NCBI RefSeq assembly: GCF_002897295.1
Contig: NZ_BEXF01000014.1
Span: 84,593 to 148,592, forward strand
Direction: 5' to 3'
DNA: 64,000 bases
Source: Brevibacillus reuszeri
GTDB taxonomy: Bacteria; Bacillota; Bacilli; Brevibacillales; Brevibacillaceae
How positions within the stretch are numbered: position 1 is the stretch's first letter; each line of letters begins with the position of its first letter. Below the pieces are notes generated by a model. It was not told the origin of the DNA and made no database searches. It saw only the letters and a program-made list of their open reading frames with translations. Shown one piece after another: positions 1 to 8,166 of the stretch. A program made the translations under genes and the position numbers.

Positions 1-926
1 ACTTTTATGAAGTCTGCTCCCGACTCAACGAGATAGCGGAAGCCTTCCTTGTCGACTACATTTCCGGCACCGATCGGTACATTAAAGTTTTCTTTTACAT
101 ACTGAACAGTCTCGCGCTGCCATTCGCTGAAGCCGTCGGAGGAGTCAATCACCAGGATATCTACTCCTGCTTCTACCAAAGCAGGTACCCGTTCCTTGTA
201 GTCCTTGGTATTGATACCAGCGCCAACGATGTAGCTTTTGTTTGCATCCAAAAGGGATAGCGGATTGTTTTTGCGAGAGTCGTAGTCCTTGCGGAAAACA
301 AGGAAGTCCAGGTTTTGCTTTTCATCGACGATTGGGAGACAATTGAGCTTATGCTCCCAGATCAGATCGTTTGCTTCGGAGAGGGTAATCCCCGATTTTC
401 CGTAGATCAGGGAGGAGAAAGGTGTCATGATCTCACTCACAGGCTTGTCCAGAGAATCGCGGCTGATACGGTAGTCGCGGCCTGTGACGATTCCGAGCAG
501 TTTGCCTTTGGCGGAACCATCTTCTGTAATCGCTACGGTAGAGTGACCGGTTTGTTCTTTCAAATCGAGGATATCTTTGAGTGTATGCCCCGGCGTCAGA
601 TTGGAACGGCTGACTACGAAGCCTGCTTTGTATCCTTTTGCTTTGCGCACCATTGTGGCCTGACTTTCAACTGATTGAGAGCCGAAAATAAAGGAAATAC
701 CGCCACATCTAGCCAATGCTACCGCCATATGATGGTCGGATACTGCTTGCATGACTGCGGATGAGAACGGTATGTTTAAAGAAAGCGCTGGCTTTTCACC
801 CTTCTTAAACTTCGTAAGCGGGGTGGATAAGTCCACATTATTCGGTGTACATTCTTTTGTGGTCAGGTTTGGAAGCAGCAAAAACTCATTGAACGTCCGG
901 GATGGTTCTGTGTAATAGAAAGCCAC
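1..926 (-). CDS. guaB: IMP dehydrogenase, 3' end outside the window
   Basis: IMP dehydrogenase oxidises IMP to XMP with NAD in the cytosol, the committed step of GMP synthesis. Only the first 308 codons are present; the gene runs off the left edge. The translation begins MAFYYTEPSRTFNEF. Two CBS (Bateman) repeats occupy about residues 105-215 (GIVTGRDYR, then CLPIVDE). The barrel resumes with VIDSSDGFSEWQ and GAGNVVDKEGF. The GTG start is chosen because AGGAGGAG (933-940) lies 6 nt upstream. The N-terminus resembles the roughly 500-residue IMPDH clade seen in some anaerobes and actinobacteria more than typical Bacillus GuaB, so this could be a second paralogue; that point is from memory. The catalytic cysteine loop lies outside the window. 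Confidence 0.88.
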   Translation of the reverse strand, partial: MAFYYTEPSRTFNEFLLLPNLTTKECTPNNVDLSTPLTKFKKGEKPALSLNIPFSSAVMQAVSDHHMAVALARCGGISFIFGSQSVESQATMVRKAKGYKAGFVVSRSNLTPGHTLKDILDLKEQTGHSTVAITEDGSAKGKLLGIVTGRDYRISRDSLDKPVSEIMTPFSSLIYGKSGITLSEANDLIWEHKLNCLPIVDEKQNLDFLVFRKDYDSRKNNPLSLLDANKSYIVGAGINTKDYKERVPALVEAGVDILVIDSSDGFSEWQRETVQYVKENFNVPIGAGNVVDKEGFRYLVESGADFIK

Positions 927-969
927 AATTTTCTCCTCCTGTGAGATTTTTATTAGAGAAATTTTTATC

Positions 970-1809
970 ATGTTAACCGCCAAGGGCAGGAACGTCAATA
1001 GGGAAATGAAAGATGAGGTGTTTTCTTTGCGAAGTTTGCGAACAAGTCATGAACACATGAAATGGAGAGAACGGATTTCTTTGGAAGAATCGTACATGCT
1101 CTCATGTAATTTATTACGACCTGACAGATGCTTGTGTGTAACAGACAGCGTGAATGGAGAAGCAGTCGCCATCGGTACCTATCAGAAGGGTATGCCTTTT
1201 CATGCTTTTTCTGTTCATCTGTTTGATGGTGCAGGTACATATTCAATGGAGTACATGCTGACTATTTTTCGGGAAGATCTGGGTGACAAGCTGCCTAGCG
1301 GGTCGACCGGTGTGCTGGCGGTAAATGAAGACATCCTCGATCGCCTGATGATCCCGAATATTCTCTCACACAAAACGATGCTGCTCATGAAGCTGACTCA
1401 GCCTGAGTTCCTCGCTCCGGCAGGGGCTTCTCGTTTACTGGAGCTTAGTGAAGCGAAAATTGCCGAGGAAATGGCGGAGCAGCTCGGAATGATAGCATTT
1501 CGCGCGGAAGAGGTAGTGGAGATGCCGCATCTAGCGCTTTTTTCAGAGACAGGAGCACCGATGGCAATTGGCGGGTTTCATATGTACACCGATGAGTTCG
1601 TCGAGCTCGGAAACATCGGGACGTCAATTCATCATCGGAAAAAGGGTCTCGGTACGCAAATCACCTCTGATGTGAGCCGGTTGGGGCTGCAAAAATCGCC
1701 TCAAGTATATTTGGTCGTTTTCGCTGATAATCCGGCTGCTATCCACCTGTATGAAAAGCTCGGCTACAAAACGGTCGCTCGATATGCTTTTGTAGAGTTT
1801 TCGCTGTAA
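970..1809 (+). CDS. GNAT-family N-acetyltransferase
   Basis: Predicted cytosolic acetyl-CoA-dependent acyltransferase of unknown substrate, 279 residues. The GNAT fold is clear in the C-terminal 100 residues: a beta-rich stretch (GAPMAIGGFHMY), the acetyl-CoA loop IHHRKKGLGTQITS and the typical last segment VFADNPAAIHLYEKLGYK. The N-terminal 150 residues are a less conserved extension, as in FR47-like members. It is divergent from the IMP dehydrogenase, so both promoters share a short interval. The start is uncertain: the ATG at 970 has no good ribosome site, and the in-frame ATG at 1006 has only a close AGGG. The gene stops just before the terminator at 1811-1859. Confidence 0.8.
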   Translation: MLTAKGRNVNREMKDEVFSLRSLRTSHEHMKWRERISLEESYMLSCNLLRPDRCLCVTDSVNGEAVAIGTYQKGMPFHAFSVHLFDGAGTYSMEYMLTIFREDLGDKLPSGSTGVLAVNEDILDRLMIPNILSHKTMLLMKLTQPEFLAPAGASRLLELSEAKIAEEMAEQLGMIAFRAEEVVEMPHLALFSETGAPMAIGGFHMYTDEFVELGNIGTSIHHRKKGLGTQITSDVSRLGLQKSPQVYLVVFADNPAAIHLYEKLGYKTVARYAFVEFSL

Positions 1810-1810
1810 G

Positions 1811-1859
1811 AAAAAAAGAGTGCCCACTGCTCCTAAAGGTTTAGGAGTGAGGCACTCTT
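1811..1859 (-). terminator. intrinsic terminator of the two-component operon
   Basis: A two-part hairpin pairs AAGAGTGCC (1816-1824) with GGCACTCTT (1851-1859) and, inside, CTCCTAAA (1830-1837) with TTTAGGAG (1840-1847). The A-run at 1811-1817 gives the U-tract when read on the minus strand, so it ends the kinase/regulator operon. The stem may also slow transcripts of the converging GNAT gene. Confidence 0.85.
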
Positions 1860-1900
1860 GGTACTGCGTGCGTCTAGAGACTATTGGGGCTTGGGACAGT

Positions 1901-3301
1901 TTATCCCTTGAACTCCACAGGAATTGTCATAGTAAAGCAAGGTCCGTCTGGATCGTTACGGGCGACGATCGTTCCTTTATGCGCTTCGAATACAGCCCGC
2001 GCGATGGCAAGTCCGAGTCCATGCTTGCCCGATTTTCCTTTGCGGAAGCGCTGGAACAGGTGTGGAAGAAGTGCTTCTTCGATCGGAGGGCCGTCGTTTG
2101 CTATGCTCACCACCATATTCCGTCCCACCTGTCTTCCGGTAATGGAAAGACGGCTTTTCGCGTAGCGCAGCTGGTTTTCCATAATGTTGACAAACGCGGT
2201 ACTCAGCTGCTCGCCGTCTCCTTCCACAATCATGGTAGGGGGTAAACTAAGCTCCCATTCAACATGCGGGTTCAGTACGGAGAGACGCTGCTTCAATAAC
2301 TGCATCATTTCTGACAGATCGACTCGCCCCGTTTGCATCATTTGCGAAACCGATTCGATCTTGGTCAAATAGAGAAGCTGCCCGACGACCTTTTCCAGGC
2401 GCTTGCTCTCTTCCATGATAATGGACAACCCTTTTTCCGCCTGAGGACCCTGAAACACGCCTTCGATCAAACCCTGGGTGTAACCCTGGATCGCCATGAT
2501 CGGTGTTTTTAGCTCATGCGAAATGTTTTGCACAAAATGTCGCTGGGATTCATCGTATTCCTTCAACTGATTTTTCATCGTATCGAACGATCTGGCCAAC
2601 TGACCGATCTCGTCGCCGCGGTCCATGGTCAGGGGGATGTCGAACTGACGGCGCGCGATTTTTTTGCACAGCTCGTCCAGACTGCGCAGCGGCTTGCTCA
2701 AATAACCGCTGAACCAGATTGCCAAAAGCCAGCTAGCCAAGAGAAGCAAGCTGAAGATGTAGAGGAACTGACGGGTCAAAATCGAGTTGATCTGATTGAG
2801 CTCCTGCTCTTTCGAGAACAGCACCATATAGTATGGAAAGCCGTGGTAGTCCATTTTCTTACTGACAAACAAGTAGTTCACATTCTCACGTTCCAACGAG
2901 CCGTGCTGGAGCTGCTCTGAGGGATGTGAGGCTGCTTTTACATAGAGCTCTCGAATGTCTGGAGGAGGAATTCGTTCTGCGCTACGGCTGCCTAGCTCTC
3001 GCCCGTTCTCTGCGTACACGATCATGTCAAACGAGTACTCATAGCGGGAGAGCAGCAGCTGCAAAAAGTAAGGAGCCGTTGCCGGAACGGTGAGCAGCTC
3101 GTTATGTTCATTAAACGCGATGTGCTCGGATAAGGTGAAGAATTCTTCCTCTAAAAGAGAGTACGTGTTGGAGACCAGATACTGCTTCACCGCCAACGGA
3201 TAGCCGATCCCGAGTCCGACGCCTAGCACCATGGTCAAAATCATGAACAGAATGAGAATTTGCCGGGAGAGCGGCAGGTTTTTCAAACGAAATTTGCTCA
3301 T
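1901..3301 (-). CDS. membrane sensor histidine kinase
   Basis: A 466-residue sensor kinase that autophosphorylates and passes phosphate to the response regulator encoded just upstream. Two membrane helices (about 13-35 and 177-199) enclose an extracytoplasmic sensor region of about 140 residues. HAMP follows at about 198-250, then the phospho-acceptor H-box NISHELKTP (His262), N-box (about 370-380), G1 motif NDGPP (about 403) and G2 motif GKHGLGLAIA (about 426). The start overlaps the regulator's end by 4 bp (ATGA), so the two are translationally coupled. The signal sensed cannot be read from the sequence. Neighbouring yerB is divergent; nothing ties the pair to it. Confidence 0.95.
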   Translation of the reverse strand: MSKFRLKNLPLSRQILILFMILTMVLGVGLGIGYPLAVKQYLVSNTYSLLEEEFFTLSEHIAFNEHNELLTVPATAPYFLQLLLSRYEYSFDMIVYAENGRELGSRSAERIPPPDIRELYVKAASHPSEQLQHGSLERENVNYLFVSKKMDYHGFPYYMVLFSKEQELNQINSILTRQFLYIFSLLLLASWLLAIWFSGYLSKPLRSLDELCKKIARRQFDIPLTMDRGDEIGQLARSFDTMKNQLKEYDESQRHFVQNISHELKTPIMAIQGYTQGLIEGVFQGPQAEKGLSIIMEESKRLEKVVGQLLYLTKIESVSQMMQTGRVDLSEMMQLLKQRLSVLNPHVEWELSLPPTMIVEGDGEQLSTAFVNIMENQLRYAKSRLSITGRQVGRNMVVSIANDGPPIEEALLPHLFQRFRKGKSGKHGLGLAIARAVFEAHKGTIVARNDPDGPCFTMTIPVEFKG

Positions 3302-3999
3302 ATGCGAGTCATCCGATAGCCGAAGCCGTAGACGGTTTCGAGCGGGAATTTCGCCATTTTCTTGCGGATGCGCTTCACCAGATCATCGACAGCACGATCC
3401 GAGCCGATGTAGTCTTCGCCCCAAATAGAGGTCAGGATTTGCTCACGATTGAGAGCCAGGCCCTGATTGTGTAGTAGGTAAACGATCAGCTCGAATTCTT
3501 TGGTCGTCAAATCGATCAACTCGTCTCCTTCTTTTACTTGTCTGCCTTTTTCTGAGATCATGTAAGGGCCCACGCTTACCCAATCCTGGAAGGTTTGTGC
3601 AGGTGCGGCCGCTACTCCGGGCTTTTCGTACGTGCGTTGCAGCAATTTTTTGGCGCGGATGACCAATTCCCGCGGGAGGAAGGGCTTTGCCAAATAGTCG
3701 TCACTGCCCAGCTCCAAGCCGATGATTTTATCTACATCCTGATCACGAGCCGAAATAAAGATGATCGGCACATTGGATTTTTCCCGTATCAGTCGCAACA
3801 GCTCATAGCCGTCGATGTCTGGCATCATGATGTCCAGTATCCACAGATGAGGCTGGTTTTGTTCATCTAATAGTGACAATACATCAATCCCGCTGGAAAA
3901 TGCCTTTACTTGCAGCCCTGCGCTTTGCAAGTACGATTGCAGCAATTCCAAAAGGTTGGTTTCATCGTCCACCAGATAGACGAGGTAGGGGGTATTCAT
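3298..3999 (-). CDS. OmpR/PhoB-family response regulator
   Basis: A 233-residue DNA-binding response regulator and cognate partner of the overlapping histidine kinase. The receiver domain (1-120) has the acidic pair D11-D12, the phospho-acceptor D56 in WILDIMMPD, and the conserved lysine in LAKPF. The C-terminal winged helix (about 140-233) shows the family features LTTKEFELIVYLL and VDDLVKRIRKKM, ending VYGFGYRM. It is the first gene of a two-gene operon read leftward; its promoter must lie between it and the divergent lipoprotein at 4197. Target genes are unknown. Confidence 0.95.
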   Translation of the reverse strand: MNTPYLVYLVDDETNLLELLQSYLQSAGLQVKAFSSGIDVLSLLDEQNQPHLWILDIMMPDIDGYELLRLIREKSNVPIIFISARDQDVDKIIGLELGSDDYLAKPFLPRELVIRAKKLLQRTYEKPGVAAAPAQTFQDWVSVGPYMISEKGRQVKEGDELIDLTTKEFELIVYLLHNQGLALNREQILTSIWGEDYIGSDRAVDDLVKRIRKKMAKFPLETVYGFGYRMTRI

Positions 4000-4196
4000 G
4001 GTTAGAACCCTCGCTTTGCATCTGTTTTTCTACATTGTAGCATAGGAAAAAAAGGGATGTGTGGCACGGACGTAAGAGAATCGTGGAAAAGATGTGAAAG
4101 CAGGAATCCCTTTTACCCTAGCGAAAAAGAAGAATGGGAAAAAAGCCAACAAGTACCAAATTCGTAGGCGAGAAAAACATAGAAAGGAGCGATTCG

Positions 4197-5252
4197 ATGA
4201 AACGATTCGTCAAATCTTCTCTCATGTTCATATCCATGCTGCTTTTGGTTACAGCATGTAGCACCCAACCGGTTGAAACCCAGCCAACTCCCACTCCGGA
4301 GCCACCTGCTCCACCTGTGGAAACGCCTGAGCCGAATCAACCGATCCAGTATCCGTATCGTGCTCCTTTGACTGGTCTTGGCAGCCAGGAAAATTTGGAT
4401 AGCAAGCGTCCGATTATGGTCATGATCAACAACGCACCACCAGCGAGACCCCAGACGGGCCTAAACCAAGCGGATATGATCTATGAAGTGATGGCAGAAG
4501 GGGAAATGACCCGTTTTCTCACCATCTTTCAAAGCCAAAGGCCGGAGGTGATCGGACCTGTACGCAGCATCCGACCTTATTTTATCCAATTAGGCCTCGG
4601 CTTTGACGCCGTGCTTGTTCATGCAGGAGGCAGTCCAGAGGCATTGGCGACTTTGGCTCGCTCGGATTACAATTTAAACGAATTGTCGAATGGTCGCTAT
4701 TTCTGGCGGGAAAGCTTCCGCAAAATGCCGCACAACCTGTACACAAAGCCAGAGCTATTAGAGCAGGCGATGCAGGATAAAGGAATGCGCACGACGGCAG
4801 AGGTTCCACATTTTAGTTTCTTGCCTGAGGATGCTGTCATCACGGAAGGCGAGCCTGCAACACAAGTCGATATTACCTTCCACTCTTTGAACAAGGCAGC
4901 ATTTACGTACGATGCCGAGCAGAAGAAATACATGCGCTTTACGGCAGGCAAGCCACATGTGGATCTGAGTGACAACAAGCAGCTAGCAGCTACGAATCTG
5001 CTTGTCATTTCGACCAAGCATCGGGTGCTGGACAAAGAGGGGCGCCTGCAGGTAGATGTGGTTGGACCAGGTGACGGTTATCTTTTCCAACAAGGAAAGG
5101 TACGCAAAATCAAATGGAAGCGCAGCAATGGTGTTATCCGTGCGTATGAAGACGCAACCTTGACCAAGGAAGTGCAATGGCTTCCAGGAAATACTTGGGT
5201 AGAAATTCTGCCTAGCTCCCCCGGTTTGTCTCAATCTCTGAAGTTCCAATAG
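4197..5252 (+). CDS. yerB: YerB-like DUF3048 lipoprotein
   Basis: Predicted lipoprotein of 351 residues on the outer face of the membrane; biochemical role unknown. The signal peptide MKRFVKSSLMFISMLLLVTA ends in the lipobox VTAC, followed by a Pro/Thr-rich linker (about 25-55) and the DUF3048 domain (RPIMVMINNAPPARPQTG, then GPVRSIRPYF). The ATG at 4197 is chosen because AAAGGAG lies 7-8 nt upstream and the lipobox falls at the right distance; an upstream in-frame ATG (4134) would destroy the signal peptide. As in Bacillus it heads the yerB-yerC-pcrB cluster. The identity rests on family motifs plus synteny. Confidence 0.88.
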   Translation: MKRFVKSSLMFISMLLLVTACSTQPVETQPTPTPEPPAPPVETPEPNQPIQYPYRAPLTGLGSQENLDSKRPIMVMINNAPPARPQTGLNQADMIYEVMAEGEMTRFLTIFQSQRPEVIGPVRSIRPYFIQLGLGFDAVLVHAGGSPEALATLARSDYNLNELSNGRYFWRESFRKMPHNLYTKPELLEQAMQDKGMRTTAEVPHFSFLPEDAVITEGEPATQVDITFHSLNKAAFTYDAEQKKYMRFTAGKPHVDLSDNKQLAATNLLVISTKHRVLDKEGRLQVDVVGPGDGYLFQQGKVRKIKWKRSNGVIRAYEDATLTKEVQWLPGNTWVEILPSSPGLSQSLKFQ

Positions 5253-5365
5253 GGAATAGGGCTTGCAGATGAAGGCGGTTTCTTCTAAGATAATTAGTAG
5301 GGCTTTAACGCTTAAAAATTTCACAGTGGGAAACCGGAGACGGATTAGATAACGGGGTGACGAAT

Positions 5366-5656
5366 ATGCAACTTGAAAAGTTGAAGGGTAAAGGGATTGA
5401 ACAGTTGTTTGAAGCGGTTTTGTCCTTGGAAACAATGGAAGAATGCTATCAATTTTTTGACGATCTTTGCACGGTAAATGAAATGCAATCGCTCGCGCAA
5501 CGTCTGGAAGTAGCGCGGATGCTCCGCAAGGGCTTCACCTACAATCAGATCGAAGCAGAAACAGGAGCGAGTACAGCGACTATTTCTCGTGTCAAACGCT
5601 GCCTGAATTACGGTAACGATGGATACCAGATGGCACTGGAGCGGATCGGTAAATAG
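5366..5656 (+). CDS. yerC: YerC/TrpR-like DNA-binding protein
   Basis: A 96-residue helical protein of the YerC/YecD family, related to the Trp repressor fold. The N-terminal helices (EQLFEAVLSLETMEECYQFF) precede a helix-turn-helix at about 60-85 (QIEAETGASTATISRVKR), ending NYGNDGYQMAL. It probably acts as a small transcriptional regulator; no ligand is established for this family. The ATG is preceded by GGGGTGA (5354-5360). It lies between yerB and pcrB, 17 nt before the latter, so it is probably co-transcribed with pcrB. Confidence 0.9.
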   Translation: MQLEKLKGKGIEQLFEAVLSLETMEECYQFFDDLCTVNEMQSLAQRLEVARMLRKGFTYNQIEAETGASTATISRVKRCLNYGNDGYQMALERIGK

Positions 5657-5673
5657 GTAGGAGGCAGGCAACG

Positions 5674-6363
5674 TTGATTGACTATCGTGGCTGGCGCCAT
5701 GTATTTAAGCTGGACCCTGACAAAGCCATTGATGAAGACGCGCTGGAAGCGATTTGTGAATCGGGTACAGACGGCATCATCGTTGGCGGTACATATGGCG
5801 TGACGTATGACAATACATTGGATCTGATGTCCCGTATACGACGCTATGCTGTTCCGGCCGTTCTGGAAATATCCTCGCTGGATGCAGTGGTGCCAGGATT
5901 TGATTCATACTTGATTCCGCTTGTTCTCAATGCGGGTGATCCGGATTGGATGTTTGCCCCGCATGTATCCGGACTAAAAACGTATGGAGCCTATATTCAC
6001 TGGGACGACATCATCACAGAGGGCTATTTAATCGCCAATCCCGAAGCGGGTGTAGCCGAGCTGACCCGTGCACGACCTATCGCTGATGCACAGGAAGCCA
6101 AGGCGTACGCGCAGGTTGCGACCAGGATTTGCCGATTGCCGATCGTCTATCTGGAATATAGCGGAACCTATGGCGATCCAGCTGTCGTTCGCGCTTGCAA
6201 GGCAGGTGCCGACGAAGCACACCTCTTTTATGGAGGCGGGATCAGAACCGCAGAGCAAGCGAGTGAGATGGCAGTAATTGCAGATACAGTCGTTGTCGGC
6301 AACGTCATCTATGATGATCTGGAGGCAGCGCTGGCGACAGTAGCGGCTGTAAAAGGGCAATAG
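5674..6363 (+). CDS. pcrB: heptaprenylglyceryl phosphate synthase PcrB
   Basis: A TIM-barrel prenyltransferase of 229 residues joining heptaprenyl diphosphate to sn-glycerol-1-phosphate, giving an ether lipid whose role in Firmicutes is not settled. Family hallmarks are visible: GWRHVFKLDPDK at the start, GGTYGVTYDN, the substrate tyrosine region YLEYSGTYGDP and the phosphate-binding loop FYGGGIRTAEQA. TTG start with GTAGGAGGCAGG upstream. It closes the yerC-pcrB unit before a strong terminator. In Bacillus pcrB directly precedes pcrA; here seven other genes lie between them. Confidence 0.93.
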   Translation: MIDYRGWRHVFKLDPDKAIDEDALEAICESGTDGIIVGGTYGVTYDNTLDLMSRIRRYAVPAVLEISSLDAVVPGFDSYLIPLVLNAGDPDWMFAPHVSGLKTYGAYIHWDDIITEGYLIANPEAGVAELTRARPIADAQEAKAYAQVATRICRLPIVYLEYSGTYGDPAVVRACKAGADEAHLFYGGGIRTAEQASEMAVIADTVVVGNVIYDDLEAALATVAAVKGQ

Positions 6364-6393
6364 CCAAAAGCAAATAGAGAAAGTCATGTGAGA

Positions 6394-6439
6394 ATGAGAA
6401 AGGCAGAAAGGACGTCCCTTCTGCCTTTCTCATTTTTTT
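6394..6439 (+). terminator. intrinsic terminator after pcrB
   Basis: A 15-bp stem pairs ATGAGAAAGGCAGAA (6394-6408) with TTCTGCCTTTCTCAT (6419-6433), followed by seven T (6433-6439). It also lies close to the converging end of the MocR gene. Confidence 0.92.
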
Positions 6440-6465
6440 GCTTTTTATTCGAGAACTTCGACCAA

Positions 6466-7962
6466 TTACATATGCATAAACTGCTGAGTGTGCCGATCCG
6501 TGTGTAGAAAATCATGAAGCAAACGACAAAACGTGGTGACAGCCTGTTCAAGCAGATGAATATCCAGATAGGAAAAGCAGATGCGCAAATGGTGGAATTG
6601 CTGTTGGGCAGCGAAACAAACATGACCTGGTAAAAAGGAAATCCCCTCTTGTAGAGCGTTTACGTGCAAGTCCTCTGCATTAAACACAGGGGGCAAGGTC
6701 AGCCAAATATTTAACCCTCCATCGGGCTTGGTCCAATGGACACCTTTTGGAGCTGAGTGATTTAAAATGTGCAGGACTAAATTGCGCCGCTCTTTCAGTT
6801 TATCTCGCAGTACAGGTAGATGCTTGTTTAACTGGTTTGAGGAAAAGAAGGGTAAAATGGCCTTCTGTGTAATCAACGGTGTTCCCAGATCACTAATTCC
6901 TTTGGAACCAACAAGGCGAGTGATGAAGGTTCCGTCTGCAATCAAAAAACCAATGCGACAGCCAGGGGAAATGAACTTGCTAATGCCCTTCAGATAGATG
7001 ACGTGTCCGTGTGTATCCATACTTTTGATAGAGGGAGGAGGCTCAGCTCCAAAATAAATGTCACTGGTTGCGTCATCCTCAAGAATAATGGAATTGTAGC
7101 TTTGGGCGAGCTCCAGCAGTTGTACTCTGCGCCGCATACTCATCACCGTGCCCGTAGGGTTTTGAAAAGTCGGATTGGTGTAGATCAGTTTGGGTGGGCG
7201 AGAATCGCAAAGCTTTGCCAATTGGTCAACCTGCATCCCCTCCTCGTCAATGGGAACAGTATAGATCGTGGCTCCACGCTTTCTAAAAACATCAATTGTG
7301 CAAGGATAGACAGGTTCCTCGAGCACAACGCAATCACCAGGACCGACAAAGGTAGAGGCAACGAGATCGATGCCTTGCTGAGAGCCGTTTAAAATCATGA
7401 TTTCATTCGGAGTGGTCTGAATATTTTTACTTCGAAAATACGGGAGAACCGCCTCACGTAGCTTGCTGTCGCCTTGGACAGGTCCATATTCCGTCAGGGC
7501 CGTACTGTCGACCTGCGAGTATTGATAGAATTGCTTGGAAAGCCATTCGGTTGGGATGAGCGAAGTGTGTAGTGCAGCAATGGACAATTTGGCGACATCC
7601 ACAAGAGGCGTCTGCATCATCCGCCAGTATTGGGCGCGAGGAAGATAGTCGGCTACCGCGTTTTGCCAATCCAAAGAAGGTTTCTTTGAATGATTCTGTG
7701 TCTGCTGCTCTTTGAAGCGGAGTGATTTTTCTTGAACAAATGTACCCTTCCCCTGAATCCGCCGAGCAAGCTTCTCATGCTCCAGCATTTCATAAGCATG
7801 AAAGACCGTCATCAGGCTGACGTCTAGGAGCCGAGACAGATTTCGGACAGACGGAAGCTTTTCCCCTTCCTGCAACAAGCCAGACTGAATCCGATCAGCA
7901 ATAGATGATCTAATCTGTTCTGTAAGTGTTATGCCTGAGTGTCTATCTAAATCAATATGCAT
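6466..7962 (-). CDS. MocR-family regulator (GntR HTH fused to aminotransferase domain)
   Basis: A 498-residue transcription factor. An N-terminal GntR-type winged helix (residues 10-80: LTEQIRSSIADRI, KLPSVRNLSRLLDVS, RRIQGKGTFV) is joined to a fold-type I aminotransferase domain that binds PLP as effector. The Schiff-base lysine lies in GISKFISPGCRIGF. MocR proteins commonly control the neighbouring, divergently read gene for a PLP- or amino-acid-related enzyme, which fits the aminotransferase at 8167 on the other strand. It is not an obvious PdxR, because no pdxS or pdxT lies nearby. The effector amino acid cannot be told from sequence. Confidence 0.92.
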   Translation of the reverse strand: MHIDLDRHSGITLTEQIRSSIADRIQSGLLQEGEKLPSVRNLSRLLDVSLMTVFHAYEMLEHEKLARRIQGKGTFVQEKSLRFKEQQTQNHSKKPSLDWQNAVADYLPRAQYWRMMQTPLVDVAKLSIAALHTSLIPTEWLSKQFYQYSQVDSTALTEYGPVQGDSKLREAVLPYFRSKNIQTTPNEIMILNGSQQGIDLVASTFVGPGDCVVLEEPVYPCTIDVFRKRGATIYTVPIDEEGMQVDQLAKLCDSRPPKLIYTNPTFQNPTGTVMSMRRRVQLLELAQSYNSIILEDDATSDIYFGAEPPPSIKSMDTHGHVIYLKGISKFISPGCRIGFLIADGTFITRLVGSKGISDLGTPLITQKAILPFFSSNQLNKHLPVLRDKLKERRNLVLHILNHSAPKGVHWTKPDGGLNIWLTLPPVFNAEDLHVNALQEGISFLPGHVCFAAQQQFHHLRICFSYLDIHLLEQAVTTFCRLLHDFLHTDRHTQQFMHM

Positions 7963-8031
7963 GGGTAAAACTCCTTTCTCACCGACTCCCTAAGGCTTTC
8001 CGTATAGAACGCACAAAATAATTACTGACAG

Positions 8032-8093
8032 TGTACCGTATATGGGCTCGAAGGGGTACAGTAAATTTCGAATGTTTTTAAAAGTGTTATAAT
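8032..8093 (+). promoter_or_regulatory. probable MocR operator and aminotransferase promoter
   Basis: The divergent interval contains the dyad TGTACC (8032-8037) / GGTACA (8055-8060). A good -10 box TATAAT (8088-8093) follows, with only a weak -35 (TTTCGA, 8066-8071). A weak -35 with an upstream dyad suits a promoter that needs an activator such as the adjacent MocR protein. This is inference from layout only. Confidence 0.45.
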
Positions 8094-8166
8094 GCGCCGT
8101 TTACTGTTATGGTGGCTTCTCCGTATGCTTGCTCTAAAATCTTTGAGTTGGCAAGGAGTGGTTAAC

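Noticed and set aside
1820..2920. Plus-strand open frames across the histidine kinase gene
   Set aside because: They are shadows of the kinase on the other strand, without ribosome sites or recognisable motifs.
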